This document shows, piece after piece, positions 1-7,230 of a DNA stretch of 10,552 bases. The stretch is from Asterionellopsis glacialis (lineage: Eukaryota; Bacillariophyta; Plagiogrammaphyceae; Rhaphoneidales; Asterionellopsidaceae): positions 1 to 10,552 of the forward strand of contig WKLE02006258.1 of the NCBI GenBank assembly GCA_014885115.2. Reading direction: 5' to 3'. A program made the translations under genes and the position numbers. Under the pieces are notes generated by a model that saw only the letters and a list, made by a program, of their open reading frames with translations, had not been told where the DNA came from and searched no databases. Position 1 is the first letter of the stretch; every line of letters begins with the position of its first letter.

Positions 1-450
1 AATGTTGATGTGAATCGCTTTCTTCAATTTTCCACTTACTGCATCAGGACCTACCGTAGGGGGATATCATTCCATTTTTGTCACTTGGCACAAAAGTTAC
101 CTGTGCCTTGGTATTTTTGTCGTACGTAAAAAAATATTTGAACTGTATTTGTTCCTCTAAAGCGAGCTGATTTCAGGTGCCAGGTAGATTAGATAGATAG
201 GACTACTTAGAATCCGTTTTACGCGCCACTATTTACTACGAATATGAGCACTGTACTGAGAATTGGTTAGACTAACCGTTCCAATCCACCAAGCTACGCC
301 TGTTTACAACCTATTTTCCTATTACAAGTACGAGAATAATGAAAGTATAATACTTGCTACTATATAATATAATACAGTATATAATAAAGCGTCTTTGCAA
401 GATGCCATTACTGTAGGAATACAGTTTTACTGAACTTCGACAGAACAAAT

Positions 451-559
451 GTACCTGTACCTGTACCTGGTACCTTACAAGGTACAGTACCTGGTAGGAT
501 TAGGGAGAGTACTGGTAGGTATTATTACGTTTACCTGGTACAATAGTACGCTGGTAGGA
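451..559. repeat. GTACCT/GTACCTGGTAC repeat cluster A
   Basis: Three tandem copies of the hexamer GTACCT occupy 451-468 and run directly into CTGGTACC. Further partial copies follow (GGTACAGTACCTGGTAGG near 481-498, ACTGGTAGG near 510-518, TACCTGGTACAA near 532-543, GCTGGTAGG near 550-558). The units are imperfect and interspersed, so this is a cluster of related short motifs, not a clean tandem array. The same family recurs at 611-695, 6950-7030, 7231-7265 and 10139-10151. Confidence 0.75.
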
Positions 560-610
560 CATATTATTTGATCCAAAATTTTTGGCGATTTGGTAGCTAC
601 GTAAAATAAA

Positions 611-695
611 TGTACAGTAGTACAGCGTACCTGGTACAGGTACCAGGTAGTTAGTAAGTACCGGTAAGTACAGTAGCTCCTACCTGGTACGGTAC
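611..695. repeat. palindromic GTACCTGGTAC repeat cluster B
   Basis: The core is a perfect inverted repeat: TACCTGGTAC at 628-637 and GTACCAGGTA at 640-649, separated by only AG. Flanking partial copies include TGTACAGTAGTACAG at 611-625 and TACCTGGTACGGTAC at 681-695. The cluster ends about 84 bases before the protease ATG, so it lies in the proximal promoter or 5' UTR. Confidence 0.75.
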
Positions 696-778
696 TTTAT
701 TCCCTTTGCTCAGAGGCTTGGTTCTTGAAACAAATCATTGTCTTCTTTTTCGTGGCATTGTTGTGTGGGGAGCACGAG

Positions 779-2353
779 ATGAAGCTCCCGTTCTTCCTGC
801 TGGTAGCGCTGGGGACTACTTCTACTCCCAATGTTTATGCCGATGAAGAAAGTTCAAGTTTGAGAGGCGGAAAAGTGAAGGAAACCAATGATCAAAACGA
901 AAGGATTATTTCTATTCCTTTGATCCCATATCAAAACCATCCTCGAGTTGATGAAATCGAAAGATTTCAGAAAAGTAACAATATGGATAGACGACGACGC
1001 CATCATCGTCGTCGTCAATTGGAACAGAGAGGTTTTCAAACGATAATGAACAAGGAAACTGGAGAGCAGGGACAAGTCATTGAATCAAGATATGTAGATC
1101 AATTGTTTCAGGGTTATGGAACGCATTATGCTGATGTGTGGGTTGGTACTCCTGTTCCTCAAAGACAAACTGTGATTGTAGATACCGGAAGTTGGGCAAC
1201 AGCTTTCCCTTGTAGCAAGTGTTCCGATTGTGGTGAGGGAAGTCACATAGATGCTTACTTCAACGAATCCATGTCGTCAACATTTGAACGTGTGTTGGAT
1301 TGTGATGAATGCCTTTTAGGTGATTGTAAGGAAGGCTTCAAAGGATGTGCCTTGTCGACCGCATACTCAGAAGGAAGTTCATGGCGTGCCTACGAAGCAC
1401 AAGATTTAGCTTACACTGGTGGCAGCCATGACAAACCTAGTGAAGAAAACACATTTCTATTTAATTTTGGTTGCCAAACAAAAATCACAGGACTATTCAA
1501 AACACAGCTTGCAGACGGAATTATGGGTATGGAAATGGATGAAACAGTCTACTGGCACCAATGGTATGAAAGCTTTAAGGATCAGAACTATAAGAAGAAA
1601 TTTTCACTTTGCTTTTCAAGACAAAATAAGTATAGTCGATCAGGAACTCCTGCCGGTGCCATGACCATGGGAGGTACCGATGTGAGACTACACCGGACAA
1701 AGATGTTATATGTAAACCAACTGAACGACAGCGGTTGGTTTGCAATACGAATCAGGAAGATGTATCTCCGCTTAAACGGAGGAAGCAGTGTTTCTGTTGA
1801 TAAAGGTTATAAACCAGATGACGTCATTATCAAACAAATAGATGTATCTGAGGAAGAGATCAATCATGAACAAACGATCGTCGATAGTGGTACTACTGAT
1901 ACCTACATGAGTGAGGATATCGGTAGACCGTTTAAAAAGTTATGGAAAGAAATAACTGGAACGAACTACAACCACAAACATCACCACCTCACTGATGAAC
2001 AGGTTGCTAATTTACCGACCATAGTGTTTCAGTTGAAAGCCGATCCTGAACTGAACGAAGAAGGCACGCCTGGACTTGCCGGAGATATTGATCCATCTTT
2101 TCCGATGGATGTCCTCGTTGCCATGCCACCTTCGCACTATCTGGAGTACAGAAAATCGTCTAAAAAGTTTACTAGTCGATTGTATTTTGAACGCGAAGGG
2201 GGTGGTACTCTTGGGGCAAACTTCATGATGGGACACGAAATTTTGTTTGACGTCGAAAACCAAATTATGGGATTTGCTGAAAGTGATTGTAATTATAGTA
2301 ACCTTGTATACGGAGACGAAGCACCATCAGAGGAGGAAGAGTCGTCAGAATAA
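779..2353 (+). CDS. secreted pepsin-family (A1) aspartic protease
   Basis: Encodes a 524-residue aspartic endopeptidase of family A1. ATG 779 is chosen because it is the first in-frame ATG after the TAG at 674-676 and it begins a typical signal peptide (residues 1 to about 21, ending VYA before DEESS). A propeptide follows with a striking Arg/His cluster (71-79), a possible processing site. Both catalytic motifs are intact: DTGS with Asp135 and DSGTT with Asp369. A flap-like Tyr196 sits in the motif YSEGSS, ADGIMG (245-250) is typical, and the C-terminal part has the usual FDVENQIMGFAESDC. The first lobe has extra cysteines (145, 148, 151, 175, 178, 183, 190), recalling nepenthesin or plasmepsin-V-like enzymes, but there is no C-terminal membrane segment; the protein ends in an acidic tail (513-524). 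It is probably secreted or vacuolar. Family assignment is firm; substrate and compartment are inferred. AATAAA at 2349-2354 overlaps the stop codon. Confidence 0.93.
   Translation: MKLPFFLLVALGTTSTPNVYADEESSSLRGGKVKETNDQNERIISIPLIPYQNHPRVDEIERFQKSNNMDRRRRHHRRRQLEQRGFQTIMNKETGEQGQVIESRYVDQLFQGYGTHYADVWVGTPVPQRQTVIVDTGSWATAFPCSKCSDCGEGSHIDAYFNESMSSTFERVLDCDECLLGDCKEGFKGCALSTAYSEGSSWRAYEAQDLAYTGGSHDKPSEENTFLFNFGCQTKITGLFKTQLADGIMGMEMDETVYWHQWYESFKDQNYKKKFSLCFSRQNKYSRSGTPAGAMTMGGTDVRLHRTKMLYVNQLNDSGWFAIRIRKMYLRLNGGSSVSVDKGYKPDDVIIKQIDVSEEEINHEQTIVDSGTTDTYMSEDIGRPFKKLWKEITGTNYNHKHHHLTDEQVANLPTIVFQLKADPELNEEGTPGLAGDIDPSFPMDVLVAMPPSHYLEYRKSSKKFTSRLYFEREGGGTLGANFMMGHEILFDVENQIMGFAESDCNYSNLVYGDEAPSEEEESSE
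990..1016 (+). repeat. coding inverted repeat (hairpin) in the protease propeptide
   Basis: GACGACGACG at 990-999 and CGTCGTCGTC at 1007-1016 are perfect reverse complements around a 7-base loop. The element lies inside the protease reading frame and encodes most of the run of Arg and His residues at 71-79. In RNA it would form a GC-rich 10-bp stem. Confidence 0.85.
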
Positions 2354-2683
2354 AAAGTGATCCAAATTATAAATTTATTAGTTTCAAAGTAGTATTCATC
2401 GAAGAACCTATAGCACACGTCAACAAAAGGAACGTTTTAAATCTTTCTGTCGTATAGAAATATATTGCCGTGTACGTGCAAGTATTTTGGATTTTAAGAA
2501 GCACTTTAATTCATTTTATTATAAAAATGAATGGATGAATTGTTCATATATATATTCCTGAATATTTCATTTTCTTGCTCACAGCGCTAGTCATATACTA
2601 TACAAGCACAAGAATGTCAGTTCCCAAACCAGAACAGACCGACTTGTAGATTCGCGAGTTTTGACTCCTACGAGTAATCTAAG
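2354..2683. other. 3' intergenic region downstream of the protease
   Basis: No gene is visible. This AT-rich stretch is the presumed 3' UTR and terminator zone of the protease, facing the minus-strand propeller fragment that ends at 2684. Its only clear structure is the inverted repeat at 2509-2532. Confidence 0.5.
2509..2532. repeat. AT-rich perfect inverted repeat in the 3' intergenic region
   Basis: ATTCATTTT (2509-2517) and AAAATGAAT (2524-2532) pair perfectly around ATTATA. It lies about 155 bases after the protease stop and about 150 bases beyond the end of the opposing fragment. It might help 3'-end formation, but nuclear genes of algae do not use bacterial-type hairpin terminators, so no function is asserted. 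Confidence 0.6.
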
Positions 2684-2953
2684 CTAATCCTTTTCTGGTA
2701 TGGCAAGGTCAACAGCCATGAGGCTGGGATTACGGTCCAGATCCACTGGTGGAGGCATAATAAGAAAAGCAGCAATCGTAATGTACAATCTGTTGCTATC
2801 ATTCTCGGTGCTACCGAAGGCAACAGAAGATGGACCATCGAGCTTTGCATCACTTGGATAGTTGAATCCATCAATTAATACTTGAGTCAAACTTTGCTCC
2901 GTTTTGAGTGTCGGGGAGGACAATGACACCATATGGATCAGTGCTGCGCACAA
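2684..2953 (-). pseudogene. C-terminal fragment resembling an SMP-30/gluconolactonase-like propeller protein
   Basis: An open frame of about 89 codons ends at TAA/TAG-bounded limits: stop at 2684-2686 and an in-frame TAA immediately upstream at 2954-2956. The only early Met codon is at 2932-2930. The middle reads as a plausible protein: GFNYPSDAKLDGPSSVAFG, then RLYIT, then PSLMAVDLAIPEKD. The pattern GPSSVAFG...LYIT...L..VDL is what I would expect near the C-terminus of secreted SMP-30/gluconolactonase/LRE-like beta-propeller proteins. Those proteins are usually around 300 residues, and nothing resembling the remaining blades is seen before the neighbouring methyltransferase gene begins at 3190. 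It is either a truncated gene relic or the last exon of a gene whose other exons are not recognisable. The family guess rests on pattern memory only and is tentative. Confidence 0.38.
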
Positions 2954-2963
2954 TTATACTATT

Positions 2964-3144
2964 TTACTCAAAGTTCTGGGTTGAAGGGGTGAGAAAAATA
3001 AGATTATAAAAATGAGAGGACATTTTGACGGGAACAACTTTACGCAAGTCTGCAACAAATATTACTCACTTTGTCAAAATTGAATTCATCGCATCCCATG
3101 GGAGTGTCACAAATATCGATTGTGACATTAGTTGTTGTAGGAAC
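2964..3144 (-). other. exon-intron-like stretch of unknown gene
   Basis: On the minus strand a possible acceptor (CTACTCGTAG, ending 3145) precedes a 25-codon open stretch (3144-3070) reading VPTTTNVTIDIC then DTPMGCDEFNFDK. This is followed by a consensus donor GTGAGT (3069-3064). A pyrimidine-rich acceptor (CCCCTTCAACCCAG, ending 2976) lies 94 bases on and would add N-F-E and a stop at 2966-2964. The intron size is close to that of the dioxygenase gene in this window. No start codon or upstream exon is visible, so this could be part of the same decayed gene as the propeller fragment or a chance arrangement. Confidence 0.22.
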
Positions 3145-3187
3145 CTACGAGTAGCAGCTTCTCTCGGTTACTGGATACCTAAACACT

Positions 3188-4216
3188 TTACTCATTTGCA
3201 GAAACATTTTCCATGACTCCCCATTGTCGTAGTATTTCGTACAAGACAACTGGTGCACAGGCTGCAATGTTAAGTGAATTCTTGGCCCCAAACATGGGAA
3301 TTTCAACAACTTCATCAAGAATTGGCATTATTTCAGTATCGACTCCTGTTACTTCATTCCCCAACACCAAAATAGTACCTTCATCAAATAATGATACATT
3401 AGGAGAATCGTTGATTGCACTACAACTACTGCCCGGATATTTTAGTTGTGTATACAGTACACTTCGTTCTGTAGTTTCCATTCCAATCAGTTTCCAGGAA
3501 GGTCCCTTTTCTTTCCGCAGGACTTCAATTGCCTCACGAGTCGTAGAGAAATGTCGACTAGGTACATGTCGATCAGCACCAAGTGCCGATTTACTTAACT
3601 TTTCTGCACCACTACCAAAAGGGTGTGGAGATATACCTGTTGTAATAACTTCTGCACATCCGCAAGCATCTGCTGTACGGAATAAAGAACCCACATTAAA
3701 GGCGGATCTAACATTATCTAAAAGCAATATAAGAGGAAATGTCCGCTTTGAAGTGGTTGTATCATCCGTGTGTCGTACCCAGTCAGCCTCACGACTTGCA
3801 TGTCGTTTCATAAGAAATTCAACTTGTCGAGCAGCTGTCAAAGCCTTTGCTTTCATTTGAATGTCAGATACGGTTTGATCATTTGATTTTTCGCTTTCTT
3901 TACGGGGGTACACAAATGCACGGTAGGCCTTGATAGCTGATTTTCCATACTTCATATCATACCCCTCTGTTGGAGCCTCAATCGACTGTAACGCAGCTCG
4001 ATGAAGATCATCACAATCTATTCCAAGAGTATGCAGTTGCTCGTGCAATGCTTTACTTCTAGGTGACGATTCTTGTACATTGCTATCACTACTGAACGCC
4101 GCTGTGGAGGATGTCAACCAACCATTGGAACTATTTTGGAAACAGCCTGAAAAAGGGCGAAGTCTAGTAGTAGGCAAAAACGATTTCGTTGGATGAATCA
4201 ATCTTGTCATCAACAT
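3188..4216 (-). CDS. SpoU/TrmH-family RNA 2'-O-methyltransferase, probably organellar
   Basis: Encodes 342 residues. Members of this SPOUT family transfer methyl groups from S-adenosylmethionine to ribose 2'-OH of tRNA or rRNA and use a trefoil-knot fold. All three family motifs are present: motif 1, NVRSAFNVGSLFRTADA, begins at Asn168 and includes Arg170, Asn174 and Gly176; motif 2, LVLGNEVTGV (283-292), contains Asn287 and Glu288; motif 3, EIPMFGAKNSLNIA (305-318), continues into an amphipathic LYEILRQW. The N-terminal 45 or so residues are rich in Arg, Ser, Thr and Phe and low in acid, like a mitochondrial or plastid presequence, so organelle RNA is the likely target. The start is ATG 4216; a second Met two codons on (4210) is an alternative. 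It is transcribed away from the SET-like gene. The exact modified nucleotide cannot be read from the sequence. Confidence 0.9.
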   Translation of the reverse strand: MLMTRLIHPTKSFLPTTRLRPFSGCFQNSSNGWLTSSTAAFSSDSNVQESSPRSKALHEQLHTLGIDCDDLHRAALQSIEAPTEGYDMKYGKSAIKAYRAFVYPRKESEKSNDQTVSDIQMKAKALTAARQVEFLMKRHASREADWVRHTDDTTTSKRTFPLILLLDNVRSAFNVGSLFRTADACGCAEVITTGISPHPFGSGAEKLSKSALGADRHVPSRHFSTTREAIEVLRKEKGPSWKLIGMETTERSVLYTQLKYPGSSCSAINDSPNVSLFDEGTILVLGNEVTGVDTEIMPILDEVVEIPMFGAKNSLNIAACAPVVLYEILRQWGVMENVSANE

Positions 4217-4653
4217 GATAGTCAAAGCCAGCTTTTTGCTATCGATTACTAATTGTCACATCATGGCCATCAAACGAGGCCACTTGGTTTCATATATTCT
4301 GACGCTCTTTGCTCTTTTGGCTTTTGGTCGTCACTTTGAACTTGTCGTGTCGCACTACTTGTCACACAGATCCCTCTATTTTTCGTATTATTTTAAATAG
4401 TTGATATTACTGTATTGATGAATGGTGGATGGTCGGTGGACGGACGCTATCGAGTATCGAGGGAGTTTTTTAGACGGACCAGACGGTAGGTAGGACATAC
4501 TCTCTCTAGAGAGATTGATGGGTGGAGATGATGATTTGAGATCGATGATTGATGTTACTCGCTCACTCCGACTGACAGAAAGGTATTCAAAAAAAATTAA
4601 CAATCAACACAAATTCATGTTCAGCTTTATCTCTTCGCTCGAAAGTCTGAACG
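4217..4653. other. divergent promoter region between methyltransferase and SET-like gene
   Basis: This 437-base gap separates two genes read in opposite directions, so it must hold both 5' UTRs and promoters. The notable element is the perfect palindrome at 4501-4514. A short upstream ORF (ATG 4617, stop 4719-4721) overlaps the SET-like start in another frame. Other short open frames, including one starting at 4215 with a hydrophobic stretch, lack protein-like support. Confidence 0.55.
4501..4514. promoter_or_regulatory. TCTCTCTAGAGAGA palindrome
   Basis: A perfect 14-base palindrome lies 140 bases upstream of the SET-like start codon, within the divergent promoter. A closely related element, CTCTCTAGAG within a larger inverted repeat, lies about 175-200 bases upstream of the dioxygenase gene. 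Its position and symmetry suggest a dimeric transcription-factor site or an Inr/GAGA-like element; this is inference. Confidence 0.4.
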
Positions 4654-5616
4654 ATGAAAGCTTCTGTGCGAATATTACTCATGATGACACCGCTCACGAC
4701 AGCTTTCTTAACGAGAAATAAGAAATTCTTTTCTTCAAAGCCATACGCTAGACCAATTACTTTCGTGCATTCAAGGTATGGTGTGCCTTATTGCAATACA
4801 GTTCTGTTGGCGGGATCAACACCTTCGATGTCAGAACCACCTTTGGTATACAACGGTCCTATCCTTGAAGATCCATCGCAAATTGTTTCAGGCATATCCT
4901 TGGGGGAATTGGGGTTGGATCTTGCTGTTGCTCCTTCAACGGTTGCACCAGGGCAGCTTGGATTGTACGTAATTCTTTCCGATGACATTGAAAGTACAAT
5001 GGTTCCAGAGCTTACTTTAATGTGTGGATACTCTCGAGAAGGTTCCTTTGCAGCCCAAGACGAAGGTGATAAGACAGTCGGTTTTGCTTTAGCTGGGCCT
5101 AATACTGCTGTGTTTTATGATAGACAACTAATGTCGATCGTGGATGCATTACAGTTAGCAGCAGAAGAAAAGGGAGCAGAAAAATCTTGTGGATTAGCCG
5201 GTCATGTTCTAATGAGTGAAGATGCAAATGATAGCGATTCAATTTCCATATATTTAAGTAGTGACCCTAAATTCAAGAGGTACTTTGTTCCAGCCTTACT
5301 CAATGCTGGCGGCCAAGTAGAACCATCGGATGTTACAGTACAAAACTTTGGACAGTTTTCGAATGATCTAGCATGGAGTTATGAGAACCCACCCAAAAAC
5401 AAAGCGGAATATGATGCTTCGTCCGAAAATGGAAATGTTGTTCAGTTAGTATGGAGGTTGGAGTTTGATGAAAATTCCAACTGCCTAGTTCCCTCTTGGC
5501 CTGTATCCGTCTTTGCAAGAGATGTTACATTCGAAAATAGTGATGTTTTCATGGAGTTAGGAACAAGATATGGATGGAATTATTGGCAAGCAACCGTTAA
5601 CTTAGATGACATGTAA
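4654..5616 (+). CDS. probable plastid-targeted protein with SET-like features, function unknown
   Basis: Encodes 320 residues. ATG 4654 is supported by an in-frame TGA two codons upstream (4648-4650). The N-terminus is hydrophobic (6-17) and then reads TTA-FLTRNKKF, so Ala17-Phe18 fits the A-F cleavage junction of diatom bipartite plastid presequences. The mature part has GQLGLYV (100-106) followed by VPELTLMCGY, which loosely resembles the start of a SET domain. Near the C-terminus, FSNDLAW (235-241) and FARDVTFENSDVFMELGTRYGWNYW (287-311, with key residues Arg289, Asp290, Tyr306 and Trp311) resemble the SET pattern of an Asn motif followed by a late Tyr-Gly. SET proteins methylate lysines; some plastid members act on Rubisco or aldolase. 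The canonical NHS and GEEL motifs are not clear, so this may be a degenerate or non-catalytic relative. AATAAA at 5615-5620 overlaps the stop. Confidence 0.82.
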   Translation: MKASVRILLMMTPLTTAFLTRNKKFFSSKPYARPITFVHSRYGVPYCNTVLLAGSTPSMSEPPLVYNGPILEDPSQIVSGISLGELGLDLAVAPSTVAPGQLGLYVILSDDIESTMVPELTLMCGYSREGSFAAQDEGDKTVGFALAGPNTAVFYDRQLMSIVDALQLAAEEKGAEKSCGLAGHVLMSEDANDSDSISIYLSSDPKFKRYFVPALLNAGGQVEPSDVTVQNFGQFSNDLAWSYENPPKNKAEYDASSENGNVVQLVWRLEFDENSNCLVPSWPVSVFARDVTFENSDVFMELGTRYGWNYWQATVNLDDM

Positions 5617-5702
5617 TAAACTGCAGTGACCCAACATACTTCAAATTCTTTAACACAATACAAAAAATGAGCCGATGACAGGAGAAATAGACATACTCTC
5701 AA

Positions 5703-6665
5703 TCATAATTTGTCGCTATGATCAGAATCCGGCCCCAAAGTGCTTTTATGAACAGGACCGGTTTGTGGCAATGGGATCCCATTTTCTTCCAACAGCTTTT
5801 TCATTTCGTCTCGCTCTTCTTTTATGGACTCGTATTTATGTGAAGTGGCTTCGACAGTAGCTTCAACCAAGCCATGTCCAATCCTAACAAAACGCCACAC
5901 TCTAAACATAACTAGAAGGCCAACCAAAGACTCGAGGACTTCTTCCTTTAAGCTAAAGAAAACAATTTCTAATACAAAAGATGTTGTCACGACAAAAAGA
6001 TCAAGAGCATAGAACAAATGATGAAAGAACGTTCGCGGACCCAAAATCACAATCAGGAGGCCAAGCTCGATGAGAAATACAGATAGGATACATATTGTCA
6101 TTCCAAACAGGGCATTGTGTGTTTTGTGTAAACCTGGACGTTTGTGTCCATCACAAGTCGCCTGATAAGATTCCGACATGACAAGAGAGTCATCCTCGCA
6201 CAAATTATGGTGGTCGTTATGACTACTCTCTCCGAGTAAGCGTAGTAGGTGATCATGGTCGTGGTCTTCGTTGTCTGCGGGGCAACAGGAAATGGCGTCT
6301 CTCTCAATTATGTGACATGGTGGGAATTCTGCCGCCAGAAACAGCTCCGTGAAAAGGATGCACACGTCCAATAAGAGTAATCCCATGAGGAAAGTCTGAA
6401 CTTTATTTGAGTGAACACGATGGAGGACTCGAACCTGCCATGATTCCCTCCCGTGTTTGACATGGGCAGTCCTCAATTCATGCGTGTTTGTTGGGATATT
6501 TACGTGGAGTCTCCGTGTAGCTCTTTGATTTTGAACCAGTCCAGGTCGATGTGAGCGTGCTTCGATTTGATCGCCTTCATCAGAGCCTACACTATGAATG
6601 TCAATCATCTCTTCCGTTGTTTTAGTAACAGGAAATTTCTCGTTGGTGTTATCTTGTTCTGCCAT
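5703..6665 (-). CDS. Hv1-type voltage-gated proton channel (voltage-sensor domain protein)
   Basis: Encodes 320 residues with four membrane segments and no separate pore domain, as in HVCN1 channels, which open on depolarisation and pass H+ outward. S1 (about 89-112) has LLLDVCILFTEL with Asp100 at the proton-selectivity position (Asp112 in human Hv1). S2 (about 187-208) has Glu200. FFHH (213-216) precedes S3, ALDLFVVTTSFVLEIV, with Asp222. S4 (about 247-268) has MFRVWRFVRIGHG, giving gating arginines 255, 258 and 261 at three-residue spacing. A C-terminal charged helix (about 270-296) is a likely coiled-coil dimerisation segment. The S1-S2 loop (about 114-185) is unusually long, with five Cys (117, 127, 128, 156, 171) and ten His. 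The cytosolic N-terminus is about 85 residues. The gene converges on the SET-like gene with 86 bases between stops. In algae such channels serve pH control and action potentials; the exact membrane is not evident. Confidence 0.92.
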   Translation of the reverse strand: MAEQDNTNEKFPVTKTTEEMIDIHSVGSDEGDQIEARSHRPGLVQNQRATRRLHVNIPTNTHELRTAHVKHGRESWQVRVLHRVHSNKVQTFLMGLLLLDVCILFTELFLAAEFPPCHIIERDAISCCPADNEDHDHDHLLRLLGESSHNDHHNLCEDDSLVMSESYQATCDGHKRPGLHKTHNALFGMTICILSVFLIELGLLIVILGPRTFFHHLFYALDLFVVTTSFVLEIVFFSLKEEVLESLVGLLVMFRVWRFVRIGHGLVEATVEATSHKYESIKEERDEMKKLLEENGIPLPQTGPVHKSTLGPDSDHSDKL

Positions 6666-6949
6666 CGTGGAGAGAGATTGAAAGACGAGTTTTTCGAAAC
6701 GGACGTGTCTTCGAATAAGACCTGGATATCGGAAGTTGACAGTTCCCGCTCTACCTGGACTTAGTGTCCTAGGAATTAAAGTCCTACGGGACAGTCAGTA
6801 TGTCATCTACCAGGTATTCCTTTAACAAGATGCTATCCAAAATCTTTTGGTAGGTAAAGAACACTCAAAAAGAACAAAAAACCTTCCGATATTATTACCG
6901 GTAGTAGATGAGTGTGTTTCAGTTTTGACCACAGACAATCTTCTATCGG

Positions 6950-7030
6950 TACCTGTACCTGGTACAGGTAGGTCCTACGTACCTGGGGTACTATTATCGA
7001 CTGGTGCTAGTGCTACCAGTACCTGCCTGC
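6950..7030. repeat. palindromic GTACCTGGTAC repeat cluster C
   Basis: The core is a perfect inverted repeat, TACCTGTACC (6950-6959) and GGTACAGGTA (6961-6970), with a single T between the arms. It is followed by imperfect relatives: TACGTACCTGGGGTAC (6976-6991), ACCAGTACCTG and TGCTGGTAC near 7015-7036. This is the same motif family as clusters A and B upstream of the protease. Confidence 0.75.
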
Positions 7031-7230
7031 TGGTACTGTAGCCATTGCTAGTAATTTTTACTAATATGATTTTCATGTAATGTAGTAGAAAGTGTACTCT
7101 GCGGTAAGTACGAACGCCACTTTGCCTACCAATAATATATTGAACATAGGACCTAATTTAATTGACAGTAGTAGGACCGCACTGTCGAAGGTACATGAGC
7201 GAGGAATACTACTTAAGATATATTTGGTTA

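Larger units (their letters stand above)
1..724. other. repeat-rich 5' intergenic flank
   Basis: No gene is supported here: all frames are broken and show no recognisable protein. The stretch is AT-rich, with a run of alternating A/T around 358-390, and carries two clusters of short GTACCTGGTAC-type repeats (451-559 and 611-695). An in-frame TAG at 674-676 shows that the downstream protease reading frame cannot begin further upstream than that. It is presumably the promoter and 5' UTR region of the protease gene, but no core promoter element can be assigned with confidence. Confidence 0.6.

Noticed and set aside
725..778. Eighteen-codon N-terminal extension of the protease frame
   Set aside because: It has no ATG, only a TTG; the ATG at 779 begins a proper signal peptide, as expected for a nuclear eukaryotic gene.
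3213..3860. Long plus-strand open frame (215 codons) antisense to the methyltransferase
   Set aside because: The minus strand encodes all three SpoU motifs; the plus-strand translation shows no family pattern and is a codon-usage shadow.
4215..4400. Short plus-strand open frame with a hydrophobic stretch between the divergent genes
   Set aside because: It overlaps the methyltransferase start and has no homologous pattern; a hydrophobic 61-codon frame in a promoter is not enough support.
6425..6435. Perfect tRNA B-box-like GGTTCGAGTCC on the minus strand
   Set aside because: It lies inside the proton-channel coding sequence, and no A box, acceptor stem or cloverleaf can be built around it; the match is explained by codons for Val-Arg-Val.
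6567..6764. Plus-strand open frame over the start of the proton-channel gene
   Set aside because: It overlaps the channel N-terminus in antisense and its translation is not protein-like.
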